64,000 bases of DNA from Roseovarius atlanticus (GTDB lineage Bacteria > Pseudomonadota > Alphaproteobacteria > Rhodobacterales > Rhodobacteraceae), in contig NZ_LAXJ01000002.1 in assembly GCF_001441615.1 (NCBI RefSeq), forward strand, positions 248,001 through 312,000, in the 5' to 3' direction. Shown in pieces: positions 35,030-44,072 of the stretch. The translations under genes and the position numbers were made by a program. A model generated the notes under the pieces. It was not told where the DNA came from, did no database searches, and worked only from the letters and a program-made list of their open reading frames with translations. The number at the start of each line of letters is the position of its first letter. Position 1 is the stretch's first letter.

Positions 35030-36554
35030 AACCGTTTGTTTTTCGATAATTTTCGCCGCGCCGGCACTGGCGCAGGAACCGCTGGCGGCCATCGACTGGC
35101 TGAAGGATCCCGCGCCGATCAGCGTGGCGCGTCCCCTTGAGGAAGCGCTGAAACTGCCCGAGGCGGACGATGTCGAAGGCGCCGTGGTGCCGGATGTGGA
35201 CGTGATGCCGCTGGACGGCGCGCAGCCCGATGCGGCGGGGCTGTTGCCCGGTAGCACCACTGGACTGCCGCCGAACCTGTGGGCGGGCAGCGGCACCGAC
35301 ACGCTGGTGTCGCTATTCTCGCGCCTGCCGCCGGATCCGTTGCCGGCGATCCAGGCGCTCTATTACACGCTTTTGTTGGCCGAGGCGGAGGCGCCTGCCG
35401 ATGCGGGGCGCGAGGCGCGGTTCCTGCGGGCGCGGCTGGAAGCGCTGCGCAAGATGGGGGCCGTGGATCCGGCGCTGGCGCTGGTACAGCAGGCGGGGCC
35501 GTATGATGCGAGCCTGTTCGACCAGTGGTTCGACCTGGCCCTGCTGAGCGGGACCGAGGACGAGGCCTGTGCCGCACTGAGCCAGGACCCGGAGCTGAGC
35601 GAGGCCTATGACAAGCGGATCTATTGCGGGGCGCGCGCCGGGGACTGGCAGACCGCTGCGCTGACCTATGAGACGGCGACGGCCCTGGGTGTGCTGGACG
35701 CCGCCAGCGCGCGGCTTCTGGCGCAGTTCCTGGACCCCGAGACGATCGACGCCGAGATGTCGCTGGCCCCGTCGGCGGAGATGACGCCGCTGCTCTATCG
35801 CCTCTACGAGGCGGCGGGCACTCCCCTGCCCACGCGCAATCTGCCACGGGAATTCGCGGTGGCGGACTTGCGCGGGCTGACCGGGCTGAAGGCCGAGATC
35901 GAGGCCGCCGAGAGGTTGACCCGGACCGGCGCCCTGCCCGCCAACCGTCTGCTGGGGCTTTACACCGACCAGAGTCCTGCGGCCTCGGGCGGGGTGTGGG
36001 AGCGCGTGGCGGGCGTGCAGGCCCTGGAGCAGGCGATTGTCGACACAGACCCCGACGCCGTGGCGCGGCACCTGCCGGGGCTTTGGCGGGACATGAAACG
36101 CGAGGGGCTGGCGGTGGCCTTTGCCACGCTGTTCGCGCAGCCGCTGTCGACGCTGGAGCTTGAAGGCCGGGCAAGGGAAGCGGCGTTCGAGGTTGCGCTC
36201 TTGTCGCAGGATTACGAGACGCTGGCGCCGGATCTTGCCGGCAGCGATGCGCGGGCGCGCTTTCTGGTCGGCGTGGCGCAGGGGACGCCGGATGCCGCGC
36301 TGGCCAGCGAGACGCCGCAGGTGGCCATCGCCGAGGCTTTTGCCGCCACCGCCGCCCATCCCGACCATGCCGACATGCTGGAGGCCGGGCGGCTGGGCCA
36401 GGCAATCCTGACCGCGGCATTGCAGCTGGACACCGCCGGGCCGAACCAGGCCAGCGACATCGTGGCGGGCCTTTCGACCCTGCGCTCGGTGGGGTTGGAG
36501 GATACCGCGCGACGGGCGGCCTTGCAGATCCTGCTGCTGAAGGCGGACACGTGA
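35016..36554 (+). CDS. Large exported hypothetical protein upstream of xerD
   Basis: The protein is 512 residues. From TTG 35016 (AGGA 8-9 nt upstream) it begins with a short hydrophobic signal peptide, LETVCFSIIFAAPALAQ, so it is likely periplasmic. The rest is Ala/Leu-rich and repetitive helix (LAEAEAPADAGREARFLRAR, LARRL-type repeats), resembling a TPR/SEL1-like scaffold, with one Cys pair-like region (EDEACAALSQ, IYCGARAG). The stop overlaps the GTG start of xerD. The family is unknown to me. Confidence 0.75.
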   Translation: MKTLETVCFSIIFAAPALAQEPLAAIDWLKDPAPISVARPLEEALKLPEADDVEGAVVPDVDVMPLDGAQPDAAGLLPGSTTGLPPNLWAGSGTDTLVSLFSRLPPDPLPAIQALYYTLLLAEAEAPADAGREARFLRARLEALRKMGAVDPALALVQQAGPYDASLFDQWFDLALLSGTEDEACAALSQDPELSEAYDKRIYCGARAGDWQTAALTYETATALGVLDAASARLLAQFLDPETIDAEMSLAPSAEMTPLLYRLYEAAGTPLPTRNLPREFAVADLRGLTGLKAEIEAAERLTRTGALPANRLLGLYTDQSPAASGGVWERVAGVQALEQAIVDTDPDAVARHLPGLWRDMKREGLAVAFATLFAQPLSTLELEGRAREAAFEVALLSQDYETLAPDLAGSDARARFLVGVAQGTPDAALASETPQVAIAEAFAATAAHPDHADMLEAGRLGQAILTAALQLDTAGPNQASDIVAGLSTLRSVGLEDTARRAALQILLLKADT

Positions 36555-37519
36555 GCGCGCGGCACTGGCTAGCGAGTTTCCTCGACGCGCAGGCGGCCGA
36601 GGCCGGGGCGGCGAAGAACACGTTGCAGGCCTATGCGCGGGACCTGACGGATTTCACCGGGTGGCTGGAACGGGGCGGCAAGGATGCCGCCAGCGCGGGC
36701 CAGTCGGATATCGAGGCCTACCTGGTGCATTGCGACGCGCAAGGGCTGGCACGCTCGACCCGGGCGCGGCGGCTGTCGGCGATCAAGCAGCTGTATCGGT
36801 TCGCCTTCGACGAGGGGCTGCGCGGCGACAATCCGGCGATCCAGATCAAGGGGCCGGGCCGGGACAAGCGCCTGCCCAAGACGCTGGACCTGGCGGAGGT
36901 GGACCGTCTGCTGGACGCGGCGCGCACCACGGGCCGGAGCGAGGCGGACCGGCTGCGCAACACCTGCCTGATGGAGCTGCTTTACGCCACGGGGATGCGG
37001 GTGACCGAGCTGGTGTCGCTGCCGGTGTCGTCCTGCCGGGGCGATCCGCAGATGCTGTTGGTGCGCGGCAAGGGGGGCAAGGAACGGCTGGTGCCGATGT
37101 CGCCCCCTGCCCGGGCGGCGCTGGCGGCGTGGCTGGAGCGCCGCGATGCCGACGAGGAGGTCGCGAAGGTCAGGGGCAAGCCGGTGTCGGCGTTCGCGTT
37201 TCCGTCGAGCGGCAAGGCGGGGCACATGACGCGCAACCGGTTCTTCCTGCTGGTCAAGGAGTTCGCGGTGACGGCGGGAATCAGCCCCGAGCGGGTGTCG
37301 CCGCACACGTTGCGCCACGCCTTCGCCACGCATCTGCTGGCCGGCGGCGCCGATCTGCGCACCATCCAGACGATGCTGGGTCATGCCGATGTGGGCACGA
37401 CCGAGATCTATACCCATGTGCTGGAAGACCGCCTGCGCGAACTGGTGTTCGATGCGCACCCGCTGGCTCAGGAGGAGCGGCGCAAGGAGGCGGGCAGCAC
37501 GTCTTCGGACGGCCAGTAG
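36551..37519 (+). CDS. xerD: Tyrosine recombinase XerD
   Basis: A 322-residue site-specific recombinase resolving chromosome dimers at dif with XerC and FtsK. The N-terminal SAM-like DNA-binding domain (KNTLQAYARDLTDFTGWL) is followed by the catalytic domain: Arg in YATGMRVTELVSLP, Lys in VRGKGGKERLVP, HTLRHAFATHLL, LGHADVGTTEIYTH with the nucleophilic Tyr. It starts at a GTG overlapping the previous stop. Its 3' end overlaps the convergent phosphoesterase gene by 52 bp. Confidence 0.95.
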   Translation: MSARHWLASFLDAQAAEAGAAKNTLQAYARDLTDFTGWLERGGKDAASAGQSDIEAYLVHCDAQGLARSTRARRLSAIKQLYRFAFDEGLRGDNPAIQIKGPGRDKRLPKTLDLAEVDRLLDAARTTGRSEADRLRNTCLMELLYATGMRVTELVSLPVSSCRGDPQMLLVRGKGGKERLVPMSPPARAALAAWLERRDADEEVAKVRGKPVSAFAFPSSGKAGHMTRNRFFLLVKEFAVTAGISPERVSPHTLRHAFATHLLAGGADLRTIQTMLGHADVGTTEIYTHVLEDRLRELVFDAHPLAQEERRKEAGSTSSDGQ

Positions 37520-38274
37520 CCGGTGGCGAGCGCGGCGTCGTAGCCGTGCGTGAGGCCCGCCGCCTGCATGTCGGCACGGGCGGCGGCGTGGTCGTAATCC
37601 AGCTTGTGCAGAGTGACCTTGCCGTCCCGCAAAAGCGCGTAGTCGGTGCGCGGCGTACCGTCGTTGGGCGGCATCCCGATCGCCCCGGCATTGACCCAGA
37701 GGACCGGACCGATGCGGCGCCGGAAGGCGATGCCGGAATGGCCCGCGAAGACGATATCGACAGGGCCGCCCCGCGCCTCGATCCGGGCGATTTCGTGGGC
37801 GAATGCGGCGTCCGGGCTGTTGGACCACAAAAAGCGGCTGATGTCGCTGAGACCGCCGTGGATGACGGCGCAGCGAAGGCCCTGGTGGATGAAGCGGACC
37901 ATGTCGGGCAGACCGTCCATCCAACCGCGATCATCCGCGCCTATGGCGGCGTCGGCATAGGCGTACCATCCCGCCGACAACAGGTCACAGGTGCTGCCAT
38001 CCGCGAAGCCGCAGCCGCAGTCCATGCGGTAGGCGGCCAGCTGTTTCTCGCAATTGCCGGCCACCACGGGCAGGCCCGCGGCGCGGATCAGCGCCATGGT
38101 CTGTGCAGGCGCGCCGCAATAGGCCACGAGGTCGCCGGTGCAAATGGTGTTGCGCGGCGCAATGCCGAGGGCGTTCGCCTTGGCGAGCAGCGCTTGCGTC
38201 GCGTGGAGGTTCGAGTACGGCCCGCCGAAGACCACGAGCGGAGTGTCCCGCGCGCCCAAATCGACAAGTTTCAT
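37468..38274 (-). CDS. Calcineurin-like metallophosphoesterase
   Basis: A 268-residue member of the metallophosphoesterase superfamily. The metal-binding blocks are partly atypical: VFGGPYSNLHATQALL replaces the usual D-X-H, then CTGDLVAYCG (GD-X-V), VAGNCEKQL (GNC rather than GNH), AVIHGGLSD and FAGHSGIAF (GH). It resembles the YfcE/ApaH-like group acting on nucleotides or phosphodiesters. ATG 38274 gives MKLVDLGARDTPLVVFGG. Its last 17 codons overlap the end of xerD on the other strand. Confidence 0.85.
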   Translation of the reverse strand: MKLVDLGARDTPLVVFGGPYSNLHATQALLAKANALGIAPRNTICTGDLVAYCGAPAQTMALIRAAGLPVVAGNCEKQLAAYRMDCGCGFADGSTCDLLSAGWYAYADAAIGADDRGWMDGLPDMVRFIHQGLRCAVIHGGLSDISRFLWSNSPDAAFAHEIARIEARGGPVDIVFAGHSGIAFRRRIGPVLWVNAGAIGMPPNDGTPRTDYALLRDGKVTLHKLDYDHAAARADMQAAGLTHGYDAALATGYWPSEDVLPASLRRSS

Positions 38275-38344
38275 CGCCTGTTTCCTTGAATGACCGGCGT
38301 GCACGCCCCATAACCCCTGCAACGCATAATGTGACTATTGGACA

Positions 38345-39652
38345 ATGGACCCCGCCTTAACAACCTTCGACACTGCCTTCTGGATCTCTGCCGGTGCGAT
38401 CCTTCTTCTGCTTGTTCTGTCCGCCTGCTTCTCCGGTAGTGAAACCGCGCTGACGGCCGCGTCGCGCGGCAAGCTGCGGGCGCGGGCCGACAAGGGATCG
38501 AAAGGCGCCGAACAGGCGCTTCAGATCACCGAGGACAACGAGCGGCTGATCGGCTCGGTCCTTTTGGGCAACAACCTTGTGAACATCCTGGCGACATCGC
38601 TGGCCACGGCGCTTTTCACCCGCGCCTTCGGCGAAAGCGGCGTGGCGCTGGCGACGCTGGTGATGACGCTTCTGGTGCTGATCTTCGCCGAGGTGCTGCC
38701 CAAGACCTATGCCATCACCAATGCCGAGGCGGCGGCCTCGCACGCGGCGCCGGTGATCCGCTGGGTGATCATCGTTTTTTCGCCGGTGGTGTCGGCGGTG
38801 CGCCTCCTGGTGCGCGGGGTGCTGCGGATCTTTGGCGTGAAGACCGACCCCGACAGCCATATCCTGGCCGTGCGCGAGGAAATCGCGGGGGCGCTTTACC
38901 TTGGCCATTCCGAAGGCGTGGTGGAAAAGGAAGACCGCGACCGGATCCTGGGCGCGCTCGACCTTGGCGACCGCGCGGTCGAGGAAATCATGCTGCACCG
39001 CAGCCAGATCGAGATGATCGACGCCGCGCTGGAACCGGAAGCGATCCTGGACCAGTGCCTGAAATCCAGCCACACGCGCCTGCCGATCTATCGCGACGAT
39101 CCCGACAACATCATCGGGGTGGTGCACGCCAAGGACCTCTTGCGCGCGATGCACACGCTGGCGTTGCAGGGCGAAGGCGGCCGCGGGGCGCTGGCGACGT
39201 TCGATATCTGCGACGTGGCGATGGAACCCTATTTCGTGCCCGAGACGACCACTCTGGACGACCAGATGCGCCAGTTCCTGCGGATGCGCAGCCATTTTGC
39301 GTTGGTGGTGGACGAGTATGGCGACTTGCAGGGGCTGATCACGCTGGAGGACATCCTGGAAGAGATCGTGGGCGAGATCACCGACGAGTTCGACCCCGAC
39401 GGCGACCACCCGGTGGGGCGTAGCGACGACGGGCAGTTCCTGGTCGACGGGGGCACGACGATCCGCGACCTCAACCGCGCGACGGACTGGACCCTGCCGG
39501 ATGACGAGGCGAACACGGTGGCGGGCCTGGTGATCTACGAGGCGCAGATCATTCCCGAGGTGGGACAGGTGTTCAATTTCCACGGCTTCCGCTTCGAGGT
39601 GGTGGAGAAGGAGGACAACCGGTTGACCAAGTTGAAGGTGCGGAAGTTGTAG
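38345..39652 (+). CDS. CNNM/CorC-family hemolysin-like membrane protein
   Basis: A 435-residue protein with an N-terminal DUF21 membrane domain of 3-4 TM (SGSETALTAASRGKL, NLVNILATSLATALF, LIFAEVLPKTYAITNAE), a CBS-domain pair (about residues 205-335, LPIYRDDPDNIIGVVHAKDL and HFALVVDEYGDLQGLITLED) and a C-terminal CorC_HlyC domain. Such proteins are linked to Mg/Co homeostasis. It has its own promoter region between the phosphoesterase start and its ATG. A repeat cluster follows. Confidence 0.92.
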   Translation: MDPALTTFDTAFWISAGAILLLLVLSACFSGSETALTAASRGKLRARADKGSKGAEQALQITEDNERLIGSVLLGNNLVNILATSLATALFTRAFGESGVALATLVMTLLVLIFAEVLPKTYAITNAEAAASHAAPVIRWVIIVFSPVVSAVRLLVRGVLRIFGVKTDPDSHILAVREEIAGALYLGHSEGVVEKEDRDRILGALDLGDRAVEEIMLHRSQIEMIDAALEPEAILDQCLKSSHTRLPIYRDDPDNIIGVVHAKDLLRAMHTLALQGEGGRGALATFDICDVAMEPYFVPETTTLDDQMRQFLRMRSHFALVVDEYGDLQGLITLEDILEEIVGEITDEFDPDGDHPVGRSDDGQFLVDGGTTIRDLNRATDWTLPDDEANTVAGLVIYEAQIIPEVGQVFNFHGFRFEVVEKEDNRLTKLKVRKL

Positions 39653-39668
39653 AAATTGAGGCGGGTGC

Positions 39669-39693
39669 GCGTGGGTTATCACCCACCCTACGG
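39669..39693. repeat. Dispersed palindromic repeat, copy D
   Basis: GTGGGTTATCACCCAC plus CCTACGG, 17 bp after the CorC-family gene. It opens a cluster of four copies in 215 bp. Confidence 0.85.
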
Positions 39694-39717
39694 AGGATGC
39701 GACGTCGTGGTGGGTCC

Positions 39718-39742
39718 GCGTGGGTTTTCACCCACCCCACGG
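39718..39742. repeat. Dispersed palindromic repeat, copy E
   Basis: GTGGGTTTTCACCCAC plus CCCACGG, same orientation as copy D, 24 bp after it. Confidence 0.85.
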
Positions 39743-39752
39743 CGGCATAGAG

Positions 39753-39773
39753 GTCCCGGGTCAAGCCCGGGAC
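39753..39773. repeat. Inverted repeat GTCCCGGG-N5-CCCGGGAC
   Basis: A perfect 8-bp stem inside the repeat cluster; the equivalent at 10805 accompanies copy A, suggesting the two palindromes travel together. Confidence 0.75.
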
Positions 39774-39797
39774 GGGGTGCGCAAATCAGGGCGCATT

Positions 39798-39822
39798 GGT
39801 GGGATGAACCCCACCCTACGGC
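39798..39822. repeat. Dispersed palindromic repeat, degenerate copy F
   Basis: GGTGGG-ATGAAC-CCCACC followed by CTACGGC. The loop is changed but the stem and CTACGG tail are kept. Confidence 0.65.
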
Positions 39823-39856
39823 AGCCGGATAGGTCCTGGCGAGGTGTCGCGCAGAC

Positions 39857-39883
39857 CCGTAGGATGGGTGAAAACCCACGCGG
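39857..39883. repeat. Dispersed palindromic repeat, copy G, inverted
   Basis: GTGGGTTTTCACCCAC-type core read on the minus strand (GATGGGTGAAAACCCACG on plus). It faces copies D-F and is close to the 3' end of the convergent radical SAM gene. Confidence 0.85.
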
Positions 39884-39906
39884 ACCCGCCGATGTGAGTA
39901 TCCACC

Positions 39907-40995
39907 TCAGAAGAGTTCCATCTGGTCCCCGGCCCGGACGGGCGGTTCGAACAGGTCACTCCGCAGCGGCGGCTGTCTGGCGTCCAGGCCAAGCCGCTTT
40001 GCCGCGACCCGAAACCGCTGTGCCACCATCTCGGCATAGGGCCCCGAGCCGCGCATCCGGCGGCCCCAGTCCGAGGCGTAATCCTTGCCGCCATGCATGT
40101 CGCGCACATGGCCCATGACCCGCGCGGCCCGGTCCGGGCAGGTCTGGGCCAACCATTCGCGGAAGAGCGGCGAGACCTCCAGCGGCAGGCGCAGCATGAT
40201 CCAGTTGGCGGCGCCGGCCCCTGCCCCGGCGACGGATTTCAGGATCGGCTCGATCTCGTGGCAGGTCAGGCCCGGGATCACCGGCGAGACCATGGCGCGC
40301 ACCGGAATGCCTGCATCCGCCAGCCGCCCGACCACCTTGAGGCGGCGGGCCGGGGCCGGCGCGCGCGGCTCCATCGCGCGGGATAACGCCGCATCGAGCG
40401 TGGTCACGGAAATGCCCACCCGAGCCAACCCGCGCGCGGCCATGTCGGACAGGATGTCGATGTCACGCTCCACCAAGCTGCCCTTGGTGACGATGGCGAC
40501 CGGATGGTTGAACTCCGACAGCACCTGAAGGCAGGCGCGCATGATGCCATGGGACTTTTCGATGGGCTGGTAGGGATCGGTATTGGTACCGATGGCGATG
40601 GGCGCAACGCGGTAGCCGGGCTTGCGCAGCTCGGCGGCCAGAACCCGAGGCGCGTCGGGGCGCGCGACCAGCCGTGTCTCGAAATCGAGCCCCGCCGAAA
40701 GCCCGAGCCAGGCGTGGCTGGGCCGGGCGAAGCAATAGATGCAGCCATGCTCGCAGCCCCGGTAGGGGTTGATCGAACGATCAAAGGGCAGATCGGGCGA
40801 GCGGTTATAGGTGATGATGCTGCGCGGCCGCTCAGTACTGACGCTCGTGCGCAGCGCCACCTCGTCGGGCGTGGTGTCCCAGCCGTCATCCTCATAACTG
40901 CGTGCCTGCCGCTCGTACCGGCCAACGGCGTTGCTGACCGCGCCCCGGCCCGGACGGCGCAAACGCGGATCGACGGTGTCGGAGGCATCGGACAT
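39907..40995 (-). CDS. PA0069/Rv2578c-family radical SAM protein
   Basis: A 362-residue radical SAM protein with the cluster motif CEHGCIYC (C-X3-C-X2-C) in NPYRGCEHGCIYCFARPSH. Other segments are IAIGTNTDPYQPIEK, VAIVTKGSLVERD, VGISVTTLD and AMVSPVIPGLTCHEIEPIL. It is related to spore photoproduct lyase but its substrate is unknown; I recall the family as the PA0069 group. The promoter TTGCAT-N18-TATAAT lies so close that the mRNA is probably leaderless. Confidence 0.9.
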   Translation of the reverse strand: MSDASDTVDPRLRRPGRGAVSNAVGRYERQARSYEDDGWDTTPDEVALRTSVSTERPRSIITYNRSPDLPFDRSINPYRGCEHGCIYCFARPSHAWLGLSAGLDFETRLVARPDAPRVLAAELRKPGYRVAPIAIGTNTDPYQPIEKSHGIMRACLQVLSEFNHPVAIVTKGSLVERDIDILSDMAARGLARVGISVTTLDAALSRAMEPRAPAPARRLKVVGRLADAGIPVRAMVSPVIPGLTCHEIEPILKSVAGAGAGAANWIMLRLPLEVSPLFREWLAQTCPDRAARVMGHVRDMHGGKDYASDWGRRMRGSGPYAEMVAQRFRVAAKRLGLDARQPPLRSDLFEPPVRAGDQMELF

Positions 40996-41001
40996 GCGCC
41001 G

Positions 41002-41031
41002 ATTATAGGAACATTAAGAGAACATATGCAA
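41002..41031 (-). promoter_or_regulatory. Promoter of the radical SAM gene, probably leaderless
   Basis: On the minus strand TTGCAT (41031-41026) is followed by an 18-bp spacer and a perfect TATAAT (41007-41002). Only six bases separate the -10 box from the ATG at 40995, so transcription should start at or next to the start codon. Confidence 0.7.
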
Positions 41032-41200
41032 CAAGCTCACCGTCAGTATGGAAGTTTTTCACTGAAGGCCGCGCGGAATCTGCGGTATCTGTCGGTGCAA
41101 GATGCGCGCATGTCGGAATTGGAAAGTCGTGTGCGACAAAATGGACGTAATCGCGGTGGCTAGACACCAGGCCCATGCGCCGCACCAAGGGATAAAGCAC

Positions 41201-41905
<705 letters not shown>

Positions 41906-41930
41906 GCCCCTGACCGTGCTGAACGACAAG

Positions 41931-41957
41931 GCCCTGCCCGACGCGGCGGGGCTTTTT
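41931..41957 (+). terminator. Terminator after the corrinoid-protein gene
   Basis: An 8-bp stem (41931-41938 with 41945-41952, one G-U pair) is followed by TTTTT. It should reduce expression of the next two genes relative to the corrinoid protein. Confidence 0.8.
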
Positions 41958-42002
41958 CTTTTGCGTCCCGTGATTATCTGTGACGGTGAAAGGATCGCAT
42001 CC

Positions 42003-42188
42003 ATGCCGCTCAACAAGCTGGTTCTGCTGCTGATCGTCGTGATCGCCGCCGCTGGGGCCACGATTTTCCTTCTGACTTCCACCTGGAGGCCGGAGACACT
42101 GACGGAGAACTGGGTGGTGGCGGTGCCGCTGGTGCTGGGGGTCTACCTTCTGGTGCGCTTCATCGGCCTGCGCGGCGGCGGGCGCTGA
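42003..42188 (+). CDS. Small membrane protein, 61 aa
   Basis: From ATG 42003 it encodes two hydrophobic segments (LNKLVLLLIVVIAAAGATIF and VVAVPLVLGVYLLVRFIG) with a short hydrophilic loop between them, so a two-pass inner-membrane hairpin. It lies between the corrinoid protein and DUF1638 genes; its stop is one base before the next start, which argues for coupling. The function is unknown. Confidence 0.75.
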   Translation: MPLNKLVLLLIVVIAAAGATIFLLTSTWRPETLTENWVVAVPLVLGVYLLVRFIGLRGGGR

Positions 42189-42189
42189 G

Positions 42190-42819
42190 ATGCTGCCGAG
42201 CGACGCGACCCTGACCGAGGACGGCTTTGCCGAGCGGGCGAAGGGCAGCATCCTGCTGATCGCCTGCGGCGCGCTGGCGCGCGAGATCCTGGCGCTGAAA
42301 CGCGCCAATGGCTGGGATCACATGGTCCTGCAATGCCTGCCCGCGAAATACCACCTCTACCCCGACAGGATCGTCACGGCGGTCGAGGCAACCGTGGCCG
42401 AAAACCGCGATGCCTATGACGACATCTTCGTGGTCTACGCCGATTGCGGCACTGGCGGGCTCTTGCAGGCGAAATGCCGCGAGTTGGGCGTCGAGATGGT
42501 CGAAGGCCCGCATTGCTATTCCTTCTTCGAGGGCAACGAGACCTTCGCCGCCCGCGACGAGATCACCGCCTTCTACCTCACCGATTTCCTGGTCAAGCAG
42601 TTCGACGCCTTCGTGTGGAAGCCGATGGGCCTGGACCGGCATCCAGATCTGCGCGATATGCTTTTCGGCAACTACACCACGCTGGTCTACCAGGCCCAGG
42701 TCGAGGACCCGGCACTGAAAGCAAAAGCAGAGGACTGCGCCGACCGGCTTGGGCTGGAGTTCGAATACCGCTTCACCGGCTACGGAGACCTTGAAACCGC
42801 ACTAGCCGCCCGCGCCTGA
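42190..42819 (+). CDS. DUF1638 protein of the methyl-transfer cluster
   Basis: A 209-residue DUF1638 protein. Conserved-looking segments are SILLIACGALAREILAL, VVYADCGTGGLL and EMVEGPHCYSFFEGNE, with Cys and His residues that could bind a metal. DUF1638 genes travel with corrinoid proteins and methyltransferases of methylated-amine metabolism, but their reaction is unknown to me. It starts directly after the 61-aa membrane-protein gene. Confidence 0.9.
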   Translation: MLPSDATLTEDGFAERAKGSILLIACGALAREILALKRANGWDHMVLQCLPAKYHLYPDRIVTAVEATVAENRDAYDDIFVVYADCGTGGLLQAKCRELGVEMVEGPHCYSFFEGNETFAARDEITAFYLTDFLVKQFDAFVWKPMGLDRHPDLRDMLFGNYTTLVYQAQVEDPALKAKAEDCADRLGLEFEYRFTGYGDLETALAARA

Positions 42820-42828
42820 CCTTTCTTC

Positions 42829-42894
42829 TTCTGGCCAGAAATATTCCGGGGAGGAGGTCGAAACATCGTTTCGACCGGAGGGGCGGCGCCCCTC
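42829..42894. repeat. Compound palindromic element between DUF1638 and sufE
   Basis: Three inverted repeats lie in tandem: TTCTGGCCAGAA (42829-42840), a 9-bp stem at 42856-42864 with 42868-42876, and a 7-bp stem at 42878-42884 with 42888-42894. A fourth weaker one is near 42912-42932. They may terminate both convergent genes and look like a composite intergenic repeat. Confidence 0.7.
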
Positions 42895-42936
42895 GAAACC
42901 GAAACATATAGAGCGTGGCGCAGCCACTCTACTGGA

Positions 42937-43347
42937 TTAGGCCGCCTCGGACGCCACGGCGCGGATACGTTCGATCATCGCGCGCAGCCCGTTGGAGCGT
43001 TGCGCCGACAAATGGTCGTTCAGGCCCAGCCGGGCCAGCTCGCCGGGGGCGTCCACTGCCCCCACCTGCCCCACCGGAACGCCGTTGTATAGCGCGCGCA
43101 GAACCGCGATCAGCCCGCGCACGATCATGGCATCCGAATCGCCGTCAAAGCGGAACGTGCCGCCGTCGGTCTGCGGATGCAGCCAGACCTGGCTGGCGCA
43201 GCCGTCGACCTTGGTCGCCGGCACCTTCAGCGCGTCGTCCAGCCCGTCCATGGCCTTGCCCCGGTCGATCACGTAGCGGTAGCGGTCTTCCCAGTCCTCC
43301 AGGAACTCGAAATCCTCGACGATCTCTTCGAATGCCTGTTGCGCCAT
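42937..43347 (-). CDS. sufE: SufE-family cysteine desulfurase activator
   Basis: A 136-residue SufE protein that accepts sulfur from SufS for iron-sulfur cluster assembly. The acceptor Cys is in KVDGCASQVWL. ATG 43347 gives MAQQAFEEIVEDFEFLEDW, the usual SufE start, and the long upstream extension of the open frame is not like SufE. No other suf genes are nearby. It is divergent from the lipoprotein gene at 43478. Confidence 0.95.
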   Translation of the reverse strand: MAQQAFEEIVEDFEFLEDWEDRYRYVIDRGKAMDGLDDALKVPATKVDGCASQVWLHPQTDGGTFRFDGDSDAMIVRGLIAVLRALYNGVPVGQVGAVDAPGELARLGLNDHLSAQRSNGLRAMIERIRAVASEAA

Positions 43348-43477
43348 GCGCTGCGTCTCCTGTCTGTCCTTTGCCCCACAGTTAGGTGTGCAACACCTTG
43401 AGGTCCAGTGCGCCAAGTCCCTTTTCAAGCCCGCCCGGATGGGGTAGTCGAAAAGAAACGAGGAAGGGGCGGTCGAA

Positions 43478-44068
43478 ATGCGGGTTTTGCTTTCGCTGAT
43501 GGTGATCTCAAGCATGATGCTGACGGCGTGCAGCGGCTGGCGCGACTCGGGCGTCAACCCGCGCAACTGGTTCGGCAACAGCCGGTCCGCCCCGATCGTG
43601 AACACCACCAATACCGGCGAGCGCCGTTCGCCCAGCGACCGGCAGACCGGCAACCCGCTGATCGACGATCAGAACGCCGAGTTGATCGTGCGCCGCAATG
43701 CCTCTTCGGCGCAGAAGGCGGGCATCTTCCGCCGTCGCGCCAAGGTCGAGATCTACGACGGCAGCCTGGTGGACCAGGTGACCAGCCTGGTGGTCGAGCC
43801 GCTGCCCACGGGCGCCATCGTGCGCGTGACCGGCCTGCCCCAGCGCGAAGGCGCGTTCGACGTGCGCCTGCTTCCGATCAGCGAGGACGGACCGGTCAAT
43901 GGCGTGATGGAATACACGCTGAACGCCTATCAGCCGATCGAGACGCCGGTGGGCACGCAAAGCACCCGTGAAGTGCGGGTGGGCGCGTTCCTGAGCAACA
44001 ACGACCTGGACGAGATCAACGAGATCCGCGTGCGCGGCGAGCTGAACGCCCTCAGTTCGCGCCGCTGA
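43478..44068 (+). CDS. Outer-membrane-type lipoprotein
   Basis: The 196-residue protein has a lipoprotein signal ending in the lipobox LTAC (Cys18), then a low-complexity linker and a beta-rich domain (KVEIYDGSLVDQVTSLVVEP, GAIVRVTGLPQREGAFDVRL). It is a conserved-looking hypothetical of unknown role. It converges on rnd with a 4-bp gap. Confidence 0.8.
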   Translation: MRVLLSLMVISSMMLTACSGWRDSGVNPRNWFGNSRSAPIVNTTNTGERRSPSDRQTGNPLIDDQNAELIVRRNASSAQKAGIFRRRAKVEIYDGSLVDQVTSLVVEPLPTGAIVRVTGLPQREGAFDVRLLPISEDGPVNGVMEYTLNAYQPIETPVGTQSTREVRVGAFLSNNDLDEINEIRVRGELNALSSRR

Positions 44069-44072
44069 CGCG

